Assembly (NCBI GenBank): GCA_029582165.1
Contig: CM055874.1
Coordinates: 46,685,769-46,749,768, forward strand
Origin: Portulaca oleracea
Lineage: Eukaryota; Streptophyta; Magnoliopsida; Caryophyllales; Portulacaceae
Reading direction: 5' to 3'
DNA: 64,000 bases
The notes under the pieces were generated by a model. That model searched no databases. It saw nothing but the letters and a program-made list of their open reading frames with translations, and was not told where the DNA came from. Below, in pieces: positions 34,301-48,205 of the stretch (its first letter is position 1; every line of letters begins with the position of its first letter). Made by a program: the position numbers and the translations under genes.

Positions 34301-36587
34301 CGTTTTAATCGAGTTCAAGTTCAATTTGAGCAAGTCTATTGTTTGTTTGTACCATGTACATCATATGCTTAGAAAGTTAGAAACATGAGTTGGGGTTTTG
34401 TTTAGGTGGGATCTGATCTAACTGTGGCAAAAGACTTAAAATTGTTTCCATATAGGGCATAAGAACAAAAGGGGCATTTTTCTACATAGATAGCTAACAA
34501 TTATTGTATTGAAATACTAGTAGCTAATGAAAGATGATATTTTGAAAAGGTGTAAAGTTGATGATCTATGCCTCAGATTCTCCAATAATGTCTGTGTTAC
34601 CAGAAGCGTAGTGTAATGTACGTACGAATGAAGATGCCCTTAGATTTGGCTTGTAAAAAGTCTTTAGGCTGTGATGGACTCACAAGGGTGGGGGCACATT
34701 TTTCCCATGAGACACGGACTGATCCTGAATCTCTTTACTCAATGCATGCAATTCTAGATATTGTGTTTATTAGTTGAGCCCACTAGCTAGGGCTCCAATA
34801 TACACAATAATAAAAACAAAACTCGGGTCACCCTATTCCTTTCTACAGTTGGTAAAGTGTGGTTACGGTTAATTTGCTAAAGTTTAGTGTTTGTCATTAA
34901 AGGTGATTAAGTTTGATAGATAAAAGATGAAAACAAGTATCGTGGTGTGGTAAAGTTGGTAAAATCTGGTTAAGTTTGATATATATGGTAAAGTTGGTAA
35001 AGTCTGGTTAAGTTTGATATACATGGACAGCGATAGTCTTTTTCCCTACAAGCCTTTGAAATCAAAGTTTTGGAATTCAAACTTTCAATAGAATTGCATT
35101 TGTAGATGTATTCATGTTGGTGATGTTTGACATGTTGAAAACCATGGGGTATAGAGTTTCCAAAAGAAAATAAAAAGGAAAAAAAAGGGAAAATATGGAC
35201 ATAGGTCAATTTATAATGGTGGACTTTTTAGGGAGTGTCAGGGTCATGCCTGACACTGTTCACATGCACTCCCATCCTCTTCAAACCCTAGCCTCGGTAC
35301 TCTAGTGCTTCAGTATTTATTGGTTTCATTTGGTAATTTCAAATCCATGCAAAATCCAGTCCAATATTGATAGATAAAATGAGAAACTTTATTAATAGAA
35401 CTTTTTTCTTTCTTCCAGTTGTTATTTTCTCTTTTTTATTTTTTTTTTGAATTTTTTGAGTTCTAGAACTCTGCATTGTATATGTTCTGCATTGTGTGTG
35501 TGTATTTATATATATATATATATATATAGTGTGAGTGGGTTATTTTAAGGATAAAATTAAGTTAGGTAAATTTTTGCAAATTTTCTAGGTTCTCGTAACT
35601 TTCCTAACTAAATCAGAATTTACCTAACCTATATATACTTACCCTCTAAAAGAATACAACTTATACAAGTGAAGTTTTATGATGAATGTTTGCAGTATAT
35701 ATTATTTCGTACCATGTAATGATGTAAGGGTTATTTTTGCCTTGTAAGTTCTTGTTAATTTGTGTACTGTTTTGTTCCAATTGTTATCAGGGGAAAGTTG
35801 ATAATGTTTAAGAGCAAGATACTCTACAATAAAATAGCTACTGACAAATAATACCAAAACAATAAGCAGTTGGTAAGGAAGTAATGAAGTGTGTCATGTC
35901 ATGTAAATTATGTTTAAAGGGTGGTAGGGTGGTAGTAGGAGCAGTAGTAGGGTACTTTAAACAGGTGTATGTCTGTGAGTCTGTCCCATTTATTGATACT
36001 TCTGGTTTGGTAAAGTCCCTTGGATTGATTGTGTTTCAATAATTATTGGCTTCTCTGTAGTTCTGTCAAGGTATCAAGACATGACTATGATAATAAAGTG
36101 TAGCTGGCCTCCTCTGAAACCAAATCTTTGTGGTATATATTCATTGGGATATGATGAACATATTAGTATATTTGAATTTTGTATGTGACAAGTTTAATTA
36201 ATTGAAATGAAATGATTAAAAACAAAAAGGACGAAGCTGAAGCAGACAGAGGTGGATTGCGAGTATTTAAAGAGGTGCTGTGAGACGTTGACAGAAGAGA
36301 ACAGGAGGCTGCAAAAGGAGCTTCAGGAATTACGAGCATTGAAAACATCACAGCCTTTCTTCATGCATCTCCCTGCCACCACCCTCACCATGTGCCCCTC
36401 CTGCGAGCGCGTCACCCCCACCTCCACCACCGCCTCCGCCTCGGCCGCCACCTCCACCACCACCGCCGCCACCACAACCACCATGGCTGCTGCCACCGCC
36501 TTGACTCTTGGGAAGCCCAAGCCCATGCTACCCTTCTCCTCCAGTAGTAGTAGTAATGGGCAAGCCTCCCACCAGGCTGCCTCCTGA
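31389..36587 (+). CDS. HAT14: HD-Zip class II transcription factor, HAT14-like
   Basis: Four exons, 31389-31719, 32552-32916, 34164-34243 and 36230-36587, join in phase to 377 residues. The start MELGLSLGN holds an EAR-type LxLxL repression motif. GFCMGLG and LPENG also recall Arabidopsis HAT14. The homeodomain spans about 206-264 ([18 protein letters not shown], then WFQNRRAR at 252-259). It is followed by a leucine zipper with L272, L279, L286 and L293, then CPSCE at 314-318, the redox-sensitive signature of class II. The protein acts in the nucleus as a dimer on CAATNATTG-type sites, mostly as a repressor in shade and auxin responses. The Ser/Thr/Ala-rich tail and the acidic linkers make it longer than Arabidopsis relatives (about 275-340). 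All splice sites are GT-AG. The last acceptor (AACAAAAAG|G) lacks a pyrimidine tract. Confidence 0.93.
32965..33221. mobile_element. Stowaway-like MITE, family B copy 1, in intron 2 of the HAT14-like gene
   Basis: CTCCCTCTGTTCCATATTAA at the left pairs with the reverse of TTAATATAGAATGGAGGGAG at the right, with TA on both sides. Shared interior: ACAATGAGTTGATATATAAG and GTCATAAAAGTATAATATT-type text. Confidence 0.85.
33224..33462. mobile_element. Second, decayed family-B MITE directly behind the first
   Basis: The interior follows the first copy in the same orientation (TTTTGATAATAAATTTCTAT, AATGAGCTGCTATATAAAAT, CATAAAAGTATAATATTG). The left end has lost its terminal motif and the right end is ATGGAGGAAGCAC. 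A tandem duplication or a second insertion is possible. Confidence 0.7.
34944..35027. repeat. Two-unit minisatellite in intron 3
   Basis: A 38-40-bp unit containing GGTAAAGTTGGTAAA.TCTGG and TTAAGTTTGATATA is repeated twice. Related text lies near 34855-34920. Nothing else stands out in the 1986-bp intron apart from a TA tract near 35508-35528. Confidence 0.75.
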
Positions 36588-38082
36588 TATACCTACCTAG
36601 TGCCTACATAGCTAGCTAGCTAGTCATCTGGATGATCATAGGAATTAAATGTGTTGATTAAATTACTAATTCAAATGTATCAGACAATGTAATCTCAATC
36701 ATATACCAATGCTTTCCATATCTTCTGGGTATTGGATTAGTTAATTACAAGTTATCACAAGTACAATCATAGTTTTGCTGTGTTCGGTAGAATCCTGAGC
36801 AAGGTTGTTAGAACGGGGATCTTAGTTAGAATCACGATTAGAGTAAACTTATGTAGGATCGTGGATCGAAATACAGATTGTAGAATCGCATCGAAAATTA
36901 TAAGATTGTAGATTCAGATTAGGATTTTTAATAACTATGATCCAAAGATAGTTTTTCTTGAGAAAAGCTTTTTTGGGAAAAATATTCTCTGGTTACTTTT
37001 GAAAAAAATATTTCTCAACCAAATATATGATAGTTTCTCAAAAAAGTTTTGTTAAAGTGAGTAGAAGATAGGAAGTTGTTGCCAAATGAAAAGCTTTTGA
37101 AAAGGCTAATAAAAGAGTTCCAATAACATAGGCAACAAGGCAAAATACAATGACAGCAAAACAAACAGCCTACACTCACCTATAGGAAAGCTATGACATC
37201 TATGGAAGAAACTGAATATCTTATCATTCCTCCCAAAGCTTTTCATAGATCAAATTGGTATCTTTAAACCATAATGAACATCCATTACCTAAGAAGTATG
37301 CTTAATTATTATAGTAGGCTGAAATTTTATGGTCTTCATAAGATTTCTATATAGAAAAGATGCAACTCTTCTTAATACGAAGTGGTAGAAGTATACATAT
37401 AGTCAGAAATGACTACATCCTAACAATGTATTTGGATTGAAGTCATAACAGGAAACTGAGTCGAGAGGTTTGGAAAAGAACGTCGGGAGGAAGGGAGAGG
37501 GTAGGTTTGTTACCCCATTCACCCCTTTTCTTTATTAACCTTGAAAATTTAAATAAGGGTGTTGAATAATAAACTTCCATTAGTTTCTATTTCCATCACT
37601 TCCTAGTTCCTATTCTATGAAATTCATTCAATCAAGATGAAAAGTAAAAGTGCATTTCTTTCCTTCTTTTATTTTTTCCCCTCTTCCTTTTTACTTGCGA
37701 TTATATACTCTTTTTTTTTACTGAGATAAATTAATTAATATAATTAATCAAATTTAGCACACTTACGATTTAGCAATCTTAACTGGACCGATTGACCGAA
37801 AATTCGGTTTAACGATTTTGTAAACTGAAACCTAAACTGCATTGTCAGTTTCGTTATCCATTTTTAAGCTCGACTTACTATGGACGGTGATTTAACTTAA
37901 GCCTTTCATTTCCTTTAATTAACACATTATGGGAAATCTAAACCTAAACATAAACCTTTCTTCTTACTTTTAATTAATAGGGCTTGAGGAAAGAATTGGG
38001 TATGTTTTTTTGTTATCCGATAGCATGTTTAAATTCATGTTAGACTTACATAGAAATTTTTTCATTAACCAAAATCGATTAT
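36588..38082. other. 3' flank of the HAT14-like gene, no further gene seen
   Basis: Contains GCTAGCTAGCTAG near 36610. No transposon ends or domain-bearing frames were found. Confidence 0.45.
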
Positions 38083-38352
38083 GGCCCCCTTTTTTATGCG
38101 GTAGATTACGGTGCGGTACCACACTGCACCGCACTTTTTAATTTTCTATCACACTTCACCACACCACACCACAATCATTACCAATCTATCTTTTCATTTT
38201 TCTCTTTCCTCACTTTTCTCATCTACTTTTCACATTCTCTCTCTTAACCTACCCCACCTACCACTACTTTCACCACATCTCACCACACTTTTTCAAATTC
38301 CACTGCACAACACCATTACCATATCGCAACCAATCGTAAAAAGAACGGGGCC
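38083..38352. mobile_element. Tourist-like MITE, copy 2
   Basis: GGCCCCCTTTTTTATGCGGT at the left and GAACGGGGCC at the right, flanked by TAT and TAA. The CACCACACC-rich interior is shared with the other two copies. Confidence 0.8.
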
Positions 38353-39639
38353 TAACTACAGTGATCCATTTAATAAAAATGACAAATTGTAACCGAAATT
38401 GCTCAAAGCAATTCGGTTAATCAAAACCAAAAAAATCCAAAAAAATCAAACAACTAATCGATTTTTAATTTTCAATTTTTACGGTTTAGTTTTATGTTCT
38501 GGTTTTTCAATCTTGAACAACCCATGCAACTATATATTTGATTTTGGATAAGATGGGAAGAACTGTGCATGAGAGAATCTTTAGAAGATCTACGTGCTTC
38601 TAAAAGACATTACCAATCACCAGTAGTATATACCATACCATACATATTGCCAGTAATATACATTAATTTATACTATATGCTTCTGTCAGAACAATTCATA
38701 GAGAAAAAAAAAAAAAAAAAAAAAAACTGGACTGCATGCAGGCGATTCTTGTCTCACGGACAAAATTTCTTTACTGACAGTAAATAAATACTACTAAATT
38801 GTTATTTTATTAAAAAATAATGTGGATTTTCAGTGTACGTAGGATATATATACTCAGAGTAATAGTATAATAATGCCAAGAATGACATGAAGGATCGAGA
38901 AAATCTTTGCATAAAAATTAGCTGCCTTTTGATTTATGAAAAAAGCTACCCTCTTTCTGATTTTTCAGCTACTCATATGAGTTATCATAGCTTTTGATTC
39001 GACTTATCACTGAAACAAATCATTCAAAATAAAATTCAACATATATTATTAAAAAAAAAAAGAAATTTAGATAATGATAATAATGTAGGAGTACTATCTT
39101 CCATGAGTCACAAATCAGAATATAGGGCTGTCGAGCATAGACACAGCAATAGGGTAGCTTATCCAGTAGCCCAGTATGCACAGCCGCAAAAGAATTTTGA
39201 AAACATAAAAATAATACTATATGTTATTTTAAGTGAAAAGAGATTCAAAAAATAATTGATTGTCATGTATTTTTAAGAAAATTAAGACCATGTTCTTTAG
39301 AGTAATAAATTAGGTTTATTTTTATTTAATTTTACTTTATTTTATTTAATTTTCTGCAAACCACTCAAATCAAGTCTAAGATTTAATAATAAAATAATTT
39401 TACTCCACCACTAATTTACCTAACATAAATTTTATGCTTTTAACCATCAAAATCGACTCAACAAGCTAAACCAAGACACCACCAAAACAGCCCAAGAATG
39501 ACAAAAAACATGCATCCGCACAAACCTAAAAAAATCACCAGGGGTCGAAACACAAACACTAAAAAAAAAAAAAAAAAAAAAACCATCCTTGAAGCTCAAA
39601 CCACACGTCGTCAGGGACAACCACCCATTTAGGCTTTGT
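38353..39639. other. AT-rich intergenic DNA with two long A-runs
   Basis: A-runs of about 22 at 38704-38725 and 39561-39582 are the only notable items. The second borders the LINE relic that follows. No gene is seen. Confidence 0.45.
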
Positions 39640-41216
39640 CTTCATTTAACCTCTTCTTCTTTAGCAGTTTTATAGTCGTCTCCCAGTCTTGTAAGATTTT
39701 CAAGCTGTCTTTATTGCTCATGTCAACCGTCAGCCGGTCCATCAACTCATCAAAAGGTACGCAGTTGCTCCCAGCGATAGAAGAAAATTTGGCTTTCAAC
39801 ACCGTCGAACCACCTTCCGGATGTTTGACGTCTCTGGATCTTCTTGTATTCTTGCTTGGTTGGTTCGAAAATTTGGATTGCATGACATTAACACTTGCTC
39901 AACCTTCTATGGTCCTGCCTGAAAGCCTTGACTTTGGCCTTCTATTTTCTCTTGGCCCTAGCTAAGACCTTCAACTCTTTAGGGATACAATCTTCAAACC
40001 CGGGAGGGAATTCATTACCCAAAATTGAAAGAGAAAGGTCAAGCTCAAAAGACTCCTGCTGAATCCCATCTCTCTCCTCATGAACTGTAGGGGCCTCATT
40101 AGATTTAGATTCACATATCAACACCCCTCTCCACCTCTCTGGAGTCAAGAATAATAGAGGTAACAGGGTAATCAAGGCCAACACTAGGGGCGCACTAGTC
40201 AATCCCACCACCACCCCTGGGAACATCGATATCATGGTTATTACTTGAGTTACTAGAGGATGAAGCAAAGTCAGGATAGGTCGAGACAAATTGAACATCT
40301 TGCACACCCACGTTATCCTTAAGGACACTAACACAATATGTCACTTGGTCAACCTCGAGAAGGACTTCCCCATCTATCCTAGACCGATGCCTTGTAAGAA
40401 CGCAAACCTTGAAGGAATCAAAAGCATCCAAGTTTAAAGTAGAAGAATCAATAGCCAGCACATCGCCCCAACAACCACCAATCTTCAAGAAGTTTTCTTT
40501 GCACCACAGGTGATGTGGAAGGCCAAAGCAAGATAACCAAGCCTTGTGCCATTCAGAAACACAACAATCACTCCATTTTGTTATGTACGTTCTTGAACCA
40601 ATTTCCAAGCCAATCTGAATGTTCATTGAGCGCAACATCCATGAGATCAATAGACTCAAAGGTTAAAAGAAAAAGAGCTCCTCCCACGGGTCTAATAAGG
40701 ATCCCTTTCAGACCATTAGATAGGACAACTTTGTTTAAGTCAGAGGTAGAGAGATTACAATCAATACTGATACCCACAAGGCTTCTACCAAGCCACTCCA
40801 AATTTGAGCTACACTTGACTCCTGTTACCTGAAGTCTCAACAACTGCCCCTTATCCAAGGACATAACACCATTGTCTTCATCATTCATCGAAGGCCTCTA
40901 CATTTCATTCCGCTAACTACATCACATTTGTCTTGTGATCTCCGAGGTGGAACCCTTTTAAATCTAGCAATATTGACACTCAACTGCAAATTACCCAACC
41001 AAGCTCCGTCGCCCAAAAGATAACTTTCTCAGCCTCTTTTCTAGACCCAAACCTCACAAAAGCAAACCTACCAATAGAGCCTCGCCTTACTTTCCTTGGC
41101 ACAAAGGCATTAATAACTCTACCAAAATTCCCAAACAGAGTTCTCTTCTGGTTATTGGTCATATTTCAAGGCAAGTTATCCACAAAAAGAGTGTACATAG
41201 GACTATTATTCTCCAT
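39640..41216 (-). pseudogene. LINE ORF1 relic with N-terminal RRM
   Basis: Read on the - strand from ATG at 41216: MENNSPMYTLFVDNLP, a stop, then LFGNFGRVINAFVPRK and GRFAFVRFGSRKEAEKVI, an RNA-recognition motif whose RNP1-like FAFVRF is intact. DUF4283-like text follows: WLGRSLVGISIDCNLS, WLSCFGLPHHLWCKENF and FKIGGCWG-type text, then FKVCVLTRHRSRIDGEVLL. An acidic region and a basic C-terminus (IKLLKKKRLNEDKA, stop at 39640-39642) end the frame. At least four breaks separate the pieces. ORF1 proteins bind element RNA. No ORF2 follows. Confidence 0.65.
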
Positions 41217-41887
41217 GGTTAGAGTAACAGCATCCCACGACCACAACGGTCACCAACACGAACAGCAAGGCTCCAAGGAAAGAAGGAGAAACGCACCTCA
41301 GAGTGTAAGAAAAGGAAACGGAAACACGCTGGTAACCACCGAACGGAGTCACGTCCTTGTTCTACAAAGGAAACAAAAACAGCTATAGATTGGACTTAGA
41401 CGCTACTCCTTACAAGAGAAAACTACTTATAATATTTTTCTGCATGCTCCTACCAAATTCTATATTTTCTACATCAATATACCTAAACCTAGTTAACTTT
41501 TCAATTTTTAAAATAACACATTCTCTACTTCTACTTACTTCTACATAAATTATCCAAACTCACAAAAAGAACATGTCCATGACAATATTTAAACATATAT
41601 TAGAAGTGACCAATAAACTATGATCTTGTTTTTTAGAGTGATAAGTTAAGTTTATCCCTATCTAACATTATTTTACCTTACCTTACATGATTCTCTAAAA
41701 AAACACTCAAACCAAAGTATTGTCCCATTTTGACTTTCGACAATCTTTAATACATTAATTATCAATTTTTTTATTTTTATCTTAGTAAGATTTGAAAATT
41801 ATATTTAAATAAAAAAGTTTTCCATCACAAATACAATATTACATAATATGCCAACATATAATTTGATAAATCAAGTCAAAATTTATA

Positions 41888-41888
<1 letters not shown>
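41217..41888. other. Leader of the LINE relic and AT-rich DNA
   Basis: 41217-41400 is GC-richer and sits upstream of the - strand ORF1, so it may be its 5' UTR. A decayed family-C MITE piece (TTTGACTTTCGACAATC...TTTGATAAATCAAGTC) is possible at 41730-41885. Confidence 0.35.

Positions 41889-41936
<48 letters not shown>
41889..41936. repeat. (CA)n(TA)n compound microsatellite
   Basis: About 18 AC units run into 6-7 AT units, directly against the left end of a hAT-like MITE. Confidence 0.95.
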
Positions 41937-41937
<1 letters not shown>

Positions 41938-42671
41938 GTGTTGGATCTAGACATTCGATTTAGGGGTGTCCAATATATTTCTTATTACATAAGCGTTTTT
42001 GAAAAATAAAATAATAAAGTATAAATAAATATCAATAAAAATAAAATAAATATTAAATGACATATTCACAAACTTAACAAAATTTCACATCATCATATAA
42101 ATATACTCACCTAATAAATTGAAATTTCACATTAACTAGATATTTATATCTTAAACTTATACCGATACACGTACAATTACCAAATTCATTAACTTACACT
42201 TTTTGTTAATTACAAAAAAAATAATTTGTTACTCCCTCCGTCCCAACTAATTTGTCGAATCTACTTTTTTATGGCGTTCGATGTAACACTTTTATCACTA
42301 ATTTTTCACGTTTTATTTTAACAAGACTAATAATATTGTATTCAAGTAAAAATATTTTTCACCACAAATCTAATAGTGGTAGTCTTATATAATATCTCGA
42401 CATATAATTTGACAAATTAACGGTCAAAATTTAAAAAATTTGACCTAATTAGTCACACTTGGATAATTTATTTGGGACGGAGGGATTAATACTTTAAGGT
42501 TTTTAGATTGCTGCTAAATTGGACACCCTTATTATGTTTTTTGAGACTTTTTTATAATGTCAACTTGCTCCAATTAAGAACATTTCTTTCGAATAATATT
42601 AGAGAATGACAAATTTGTTTTTTGCCAACGGTGTCCGTGGGCATCCCTACAATGGCTTGAGATCCGCACCT
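41937..42671. mobile_element. hAT-like MITE carrying a nested Stowaway-like MITE
   Basis: Ends AGTGTTGGATCTAGACATTC and, reversed, AGGTGCGGATCTCAAG resemble the element at 10526-11166. Further in, GGGGTGTCCAA pairs with TTGGACACCC. Flanking microsatellites hide any target duplication. Confidence 0.55.
42232..42485. mobile_element. Stowaway-like MITE, family C, nested
   Basis: CTCCCTCCGTCCCAACTAAT pairs with the reverse of ATTTATTTGGGACGGAGGGA. TTTTTCACCACAAATCTAAT lies in the interior. TA precedes it and TAA follows. Confidence 0.8.
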
Positions 42672-44007
42672 GTGTGTGTGGGTGTGTATATATATATATA
42701 TATAGATGCGAACTAAGGTGATCATGCCCACCTCCAACTCCCATATAGATCCGTTAATGAATTAAGATAATGATGCAAGTGAGGAGCAACAACATGTGTG
42801 TATGGCAAACGTCTTGCAACCTGTGCAGCTTTATAATATTTTGGTATTTGTAACTAAAATAACGTTGTTAGTAGTTTGGGGTCAAAATTTTATAGTGGTT
42901 TTGCAGACTAACCCTTGCGATGAAATATCGACCTCCACCCTTTGCAGCGTCTTCTTTCGTGTTAGATTTGTTAAAATAGGGGGTAAATCATATCCTCACA
43001 TAGTCGGCTTAAAAGACATAAGGGGGGCGACAGTAGCTAAGTTTCTATCCCATCTACCCGTTTTAGATAACTTGCTCAAAACGCACACCCACGCTAAGCA
43101 TATTTTTACATCATCATAGCATTCGCAAGGAGCCTTCGGAAATACCAACAGTTCCCATCAAGAAAATTGTGACTATCAAGATTCAAACTCTGATAAAGAG
43201 GATAAAACTCCTACCCCATGTTACTTAAGCTACAATTAATACAAAACCATGTTCAGTCTCTAAAGACATTGTAGAAACTTTTGTCTAAGCGGTATTAATT
43301 TAACTCCCCAATATATGTAGTAACTTTATTTTGACTTAATCCAAACTCAAGTGAGAATAAGCTAATTTTCTGCCTCAATTGAGGCCACTTTCTTACTTGA
43401 GTTGACGACGAGTCTATGAGGGCAGCCCAAGGCCCATGGTGTGTCAACAGCCCAAGGCCTGTTTTATAATTGTCACGTTGTTCCAAATTCTTCAAATTTT
43501 GATACATCTTTTTGGAGTCAATGGCACTTTATCAATACTCAATACTACTGAAAAAAAGAGGATGAATACATGTTTTTATTAGAACAATTATAATAAATAA
43601 ATCAAAATACCCTAATTTTTGCAGTGATTTTTCACGAAAAAGAAAAAAAGAACTTTTATGTTTACTATTTTTATTGGGCCAAAATTTTGAAAAATGATTT
43701 TGAGTACCTTAATGAGCAACCCTACCACAAGACTCCTTCGATAGACCTTTCTCTTTCAGTTGGTGACCAAGGGCATTTCTAATGTGTTAACTATTGTGGC
43801 TAAAGATTTTGAGGTCCTATTCCAACAATGTCCGAGAAACTTTATTAATGCAAAAAAAAAAAAAGGGTGAGTTTGTCCTCACAAGTCATCTTCTTCATTC
43901 ATTCATTTTATCTTCATTCTTCCTTTTGCCATAGTATTATTTGAGAACAGTGTATTATTTGTAAGTTAGAGCATGTCTTTTTTATTATGATTGTAAGGTA
44001 TGTATTA
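42672..44007. other. Intergenic DNA, no gene seen
   Basis: A 107-codon open + frame (42796-43119) has no domain that I recognise. (TG)n(TA)n at 42672-42704 follows the hAT-like MITE. Confidence 0.35.
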
Positions 44008-44246
44008 CTCCCTCGTCAATTCTCATTTTATAGGTTGTATTAATATATGTACCAGTTAAAATTTTAAATTTTTAAATCATGATATATAATTGAAAATTAT
44101 TATCATTAGATTTATAATTAAAGATAATATCATAAGAATATAACAATGTTTAAAATATCATATGAAAAACATTATAAATCACAAAGGATACTAGAGATCA
44201 TGAATCATGTAATAAGCAACATGTAAAATGAGAATTCGAGAGTGTT
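44008..44246. mobile_element. Decayed Stowaway-like MITE
   Basis: It starts TACTCCCTCGTCAATTCTCA and ends TGAGAATTCGAGAGTG. Interior TATCATTAGATTTATAATTA and ATATCATAAGAATATAACAA recall family B. Confidence 0.55.
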
Positions 44247-44351
44247 AGATATCAGACTTATGTATGTTCGTTACACACTTGAATTTCATTTTTTTTTTAC
44301 ATAATAATTAATATATGTTAAGCTTTTTGTTTTTTTTAAAAAGAAACTATC

Positions 44352-44604
44352 ACTCCCTCCTCGTTTTATCTGTGGCTTCAATCCACTTATTAGCCAAAAT
44401 TTGAAGTTTAATCATTAATTTATCAACATATACAATGATCTATTATATAAAAGTACTATCATTAAATTCAAAATGAAAAGTGCGCTTGTAAAAGTTGAAT
44501 GTTGTAATAGTTTGATAAAAAAATTATGTAAAAGTTTGTCGATCAAAAATCAATATTGAAAATCATTAAATATTTAATATATGATTGATAAAATGGGAAG
44601 AAAG
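44352..44604. mobile_element. Decayed Stowaway-like MITE
   Basis: It starts ACTCCCTCCTCGTTTTATC and ends GATAAAATGGGAAGAAAGG. The interior (CTATTATATAAAAGTACTAT, CATTAAATTCAAAATGAAAA) follows family B. Confidence 0.5.
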
Positions 44605-44882
44605 GAATTTATTTAAAGGAGATTATTTTGTTCAAATATGATCTACATGTGCTCCAAATAATGATCTATATAGGCTCAACAATTAAACGAAGTTAAGGCC
44701 ATGTTTTTTTGTATGGGCAGGGAGAAATTATGCGAAATAGAGTTAGATAAATTAGGATAAGTAAATTTTTTTAAAAGAATCCAAAATTTTAAATGTGGTA
44801 ACTTTTATATATGTTTACCTCTTTTAATTTTCACCCAAATTTATTTTTTAAAGCCAAATTTACCTGATCTTACTTCATCTAA

Positions 44883-45146
44883 GGCCCGATTTTTGATGCG
44901 GCTGGTAAGCTGCGATGTCACACCGCACAACTTTCTATATTCCACCACAACCCACCACAACCCACTACAACCTATTTTTTCTAATTTAATTTATCTTTTT
45001 ATTAAAAGTTAAACTTTTCATATTCCACCACAACTTTCTCCAACCCACTGCAATCCACCACAACTAATTTTCTCAACTCTCCACAATTCACCACATTTCG
45101 TCCACACCACACCGCACTGCAGCCAACCATATAAAAGAACGGGGCC
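44883..45146. mobile_element. Tourist-like MITE, copy 3, TAA target duplication
   Basis: GGCCCGATTTTTGATGCGGC at the left pairs with the reverse of ATAAAAGAACGGGGCC at the right. TAA lies at 44880-44882 and 45147-45149. This is the copy that best fixes the superfamily. Confidence 0.85.
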
Positions 45147-45296
45147 TAACTACATCCCATTGTGAATGTGAAGAACCATCCTCGAACTAGCAATTTATTA
45201 TAATTGTTACTTCATACCTACGTGATGTTCACTCTTAACAATATAATTGTTCACTCTATCCGAAACAAATTCTTTATGTGCATTTAATATTTGTTA

Positions 45297-45884
45297 TAGG
45301 GGTGAGCGGGACCGGGATCCCGGTAATTTTCGGAGGTCCCTGTCCCGGTCCTGGTTGTGACCGGGAGCACCGGGAGCAAAGTTTTGCTCCCGCTCTCACC
45401 GGGACCGTAAAATCAAACTGGGAAATTTTTAGTGATGGTTTCTTAATTTTTTTCACCCATTATTTTATTTATTTCCATTAAAAACCAACATAAATTACGA
45501 AAGATTTCTCTAATTTCACAAACGTAAGCGCCGATTTATTTATATAGCCACTTTTTAATATCTAATACGTAGCTTTTTTTCCAAAAAAAAATATGTTAAG
45601 TTTGAAATAGTAATAAATAAAATAAATTTAAAGAGTGAACATAAATTAAATTAAACAAGTTTATCAATTATATAAAGTCATCTGATTTGTTTAATATATA
45701 TTATATATAAACCGGGATCGGGACAGAGAAATAAAGTTAAGTCCTACCCCAATCCCGTTGTTAACCGAGACTTCACTTTTATTCACACTTTCGGTTCCGC
45801 TCCTATCGAGAATGAGATTTTGGGACCGAAACTTAACCGGGAGCGGAACCAGACCAGAACTCCCGAGATTTTCGCTTACCCCTA
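45297..45884. mobile_element. hAT-type MITE with perfect 8-bp TSD
   Basis: Ends TAGGGGTGAGCGGG and, reversed, TAGGGGTAAGCGAAA are flanked by ATTTGTTA at 45289-45296 and 45885-45892. Both ends are rich in CCGGGA / ACCGGGAGC motifs. It lies 0.3 kb upstream of the thioredoxin-like gene's start codon. Confidence 0.85.
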
Positions 45885-45892
45885 ATTTGTTA

Positions 45893-46209
45893 CCTTGAAC
45901 CAAGACAGATAAGTCCGACAAACCCATAATCGGGCCATCCTCTATAGACTACGGATAAGTCTTTGCATGTTTCGCTCCACTTTTGCAGTATTTTATTATT
46001 TAATTAAATTATTTCTTATCCAAAAATGTTAAAAGAGAACACCCAAAAATATCTCCTCCGAATATCAGCCCAAAAAGTCCCCATTTTGCGTCCAAACCGG
46101 CGGCTAAATATCTCACACTCCCTCATTCTACACTCAAATTATGAACTAATCATTCTTCCGCCAAACCCATCATCCAAATATCCTTAAACCTCTCACTAAA
46201 CCTAAAAAG
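45893..46209 (+). promoter_or_regulatory. Probable promoter and 5' leader of the thioredoxin-like gene
   Basis: These are the 317 bp between the hAT MITE and the ATG. A TATTTTATTATTTAATTAAA stretch lies near 45990-46010 and a CT-rich leader near 46110-46200. No single TATA box or start site can be chosen. Confidence 0.35.
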
Positions 46210-47862
<1,653 letters not shown>

Positions 47863-47992
47863 AGTCCCAAGCCTTCATCTTGACCCTTGGCACCCTCGTT
47901 TTCACCCCTTTTGGTCTTCGAACTTTGATAAATCCTTGAATTTTTGTCATGTATATTTTTGTGAATTTGTATATAAAATCAGTTTGGATATA

Positions 47993-48205
47993 CTACCTTC
48001 ATCCTAAAATATCTATCATTTGATTAAATTTTGATTGTTGATTATTCACAAATTACAATGTGTTACAATATTAAATTACCGTCATTGTAATTTATACTAA
48101 GATATCTACCCAATGACAGTAATTTCATATTGCAACTCATTGTAATGTGTGAATAATCAATGGTCAAAATTTAGTCAAATGACAGACATCTTGGGAGAGT
48201 GGTAG
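47993..48205. mobile_element. Stowaway-like MITE just 3' of the thioredoxin-like gene
   Basis: CTACCTTCATCCTAAAATAT at the left pairs with GGGAGAGTGGTAG at the right, with TA on both sides. Arms such as ATTTGATTAAATTTTGA and TGATTATTCACAAATTACAA pair along nearly the whole length. It starts 131 bp past the stop codon, so it may fall in or near the 3' UTR. Confidence 0.8.

Noticed and set aside
36323..36526. - strand open frame rich in Val/Ala
   Set aside because: It is the antisense shadow of the Ser/Thr/Ala-rich tail of the HAT14-like exon 4.
42796..43119. 107-codon + open frame as a gene
   Set aside because: No domain, no splice or promoter context, and it directly follows a MITE and a microsatellite. 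Left as intergenic.
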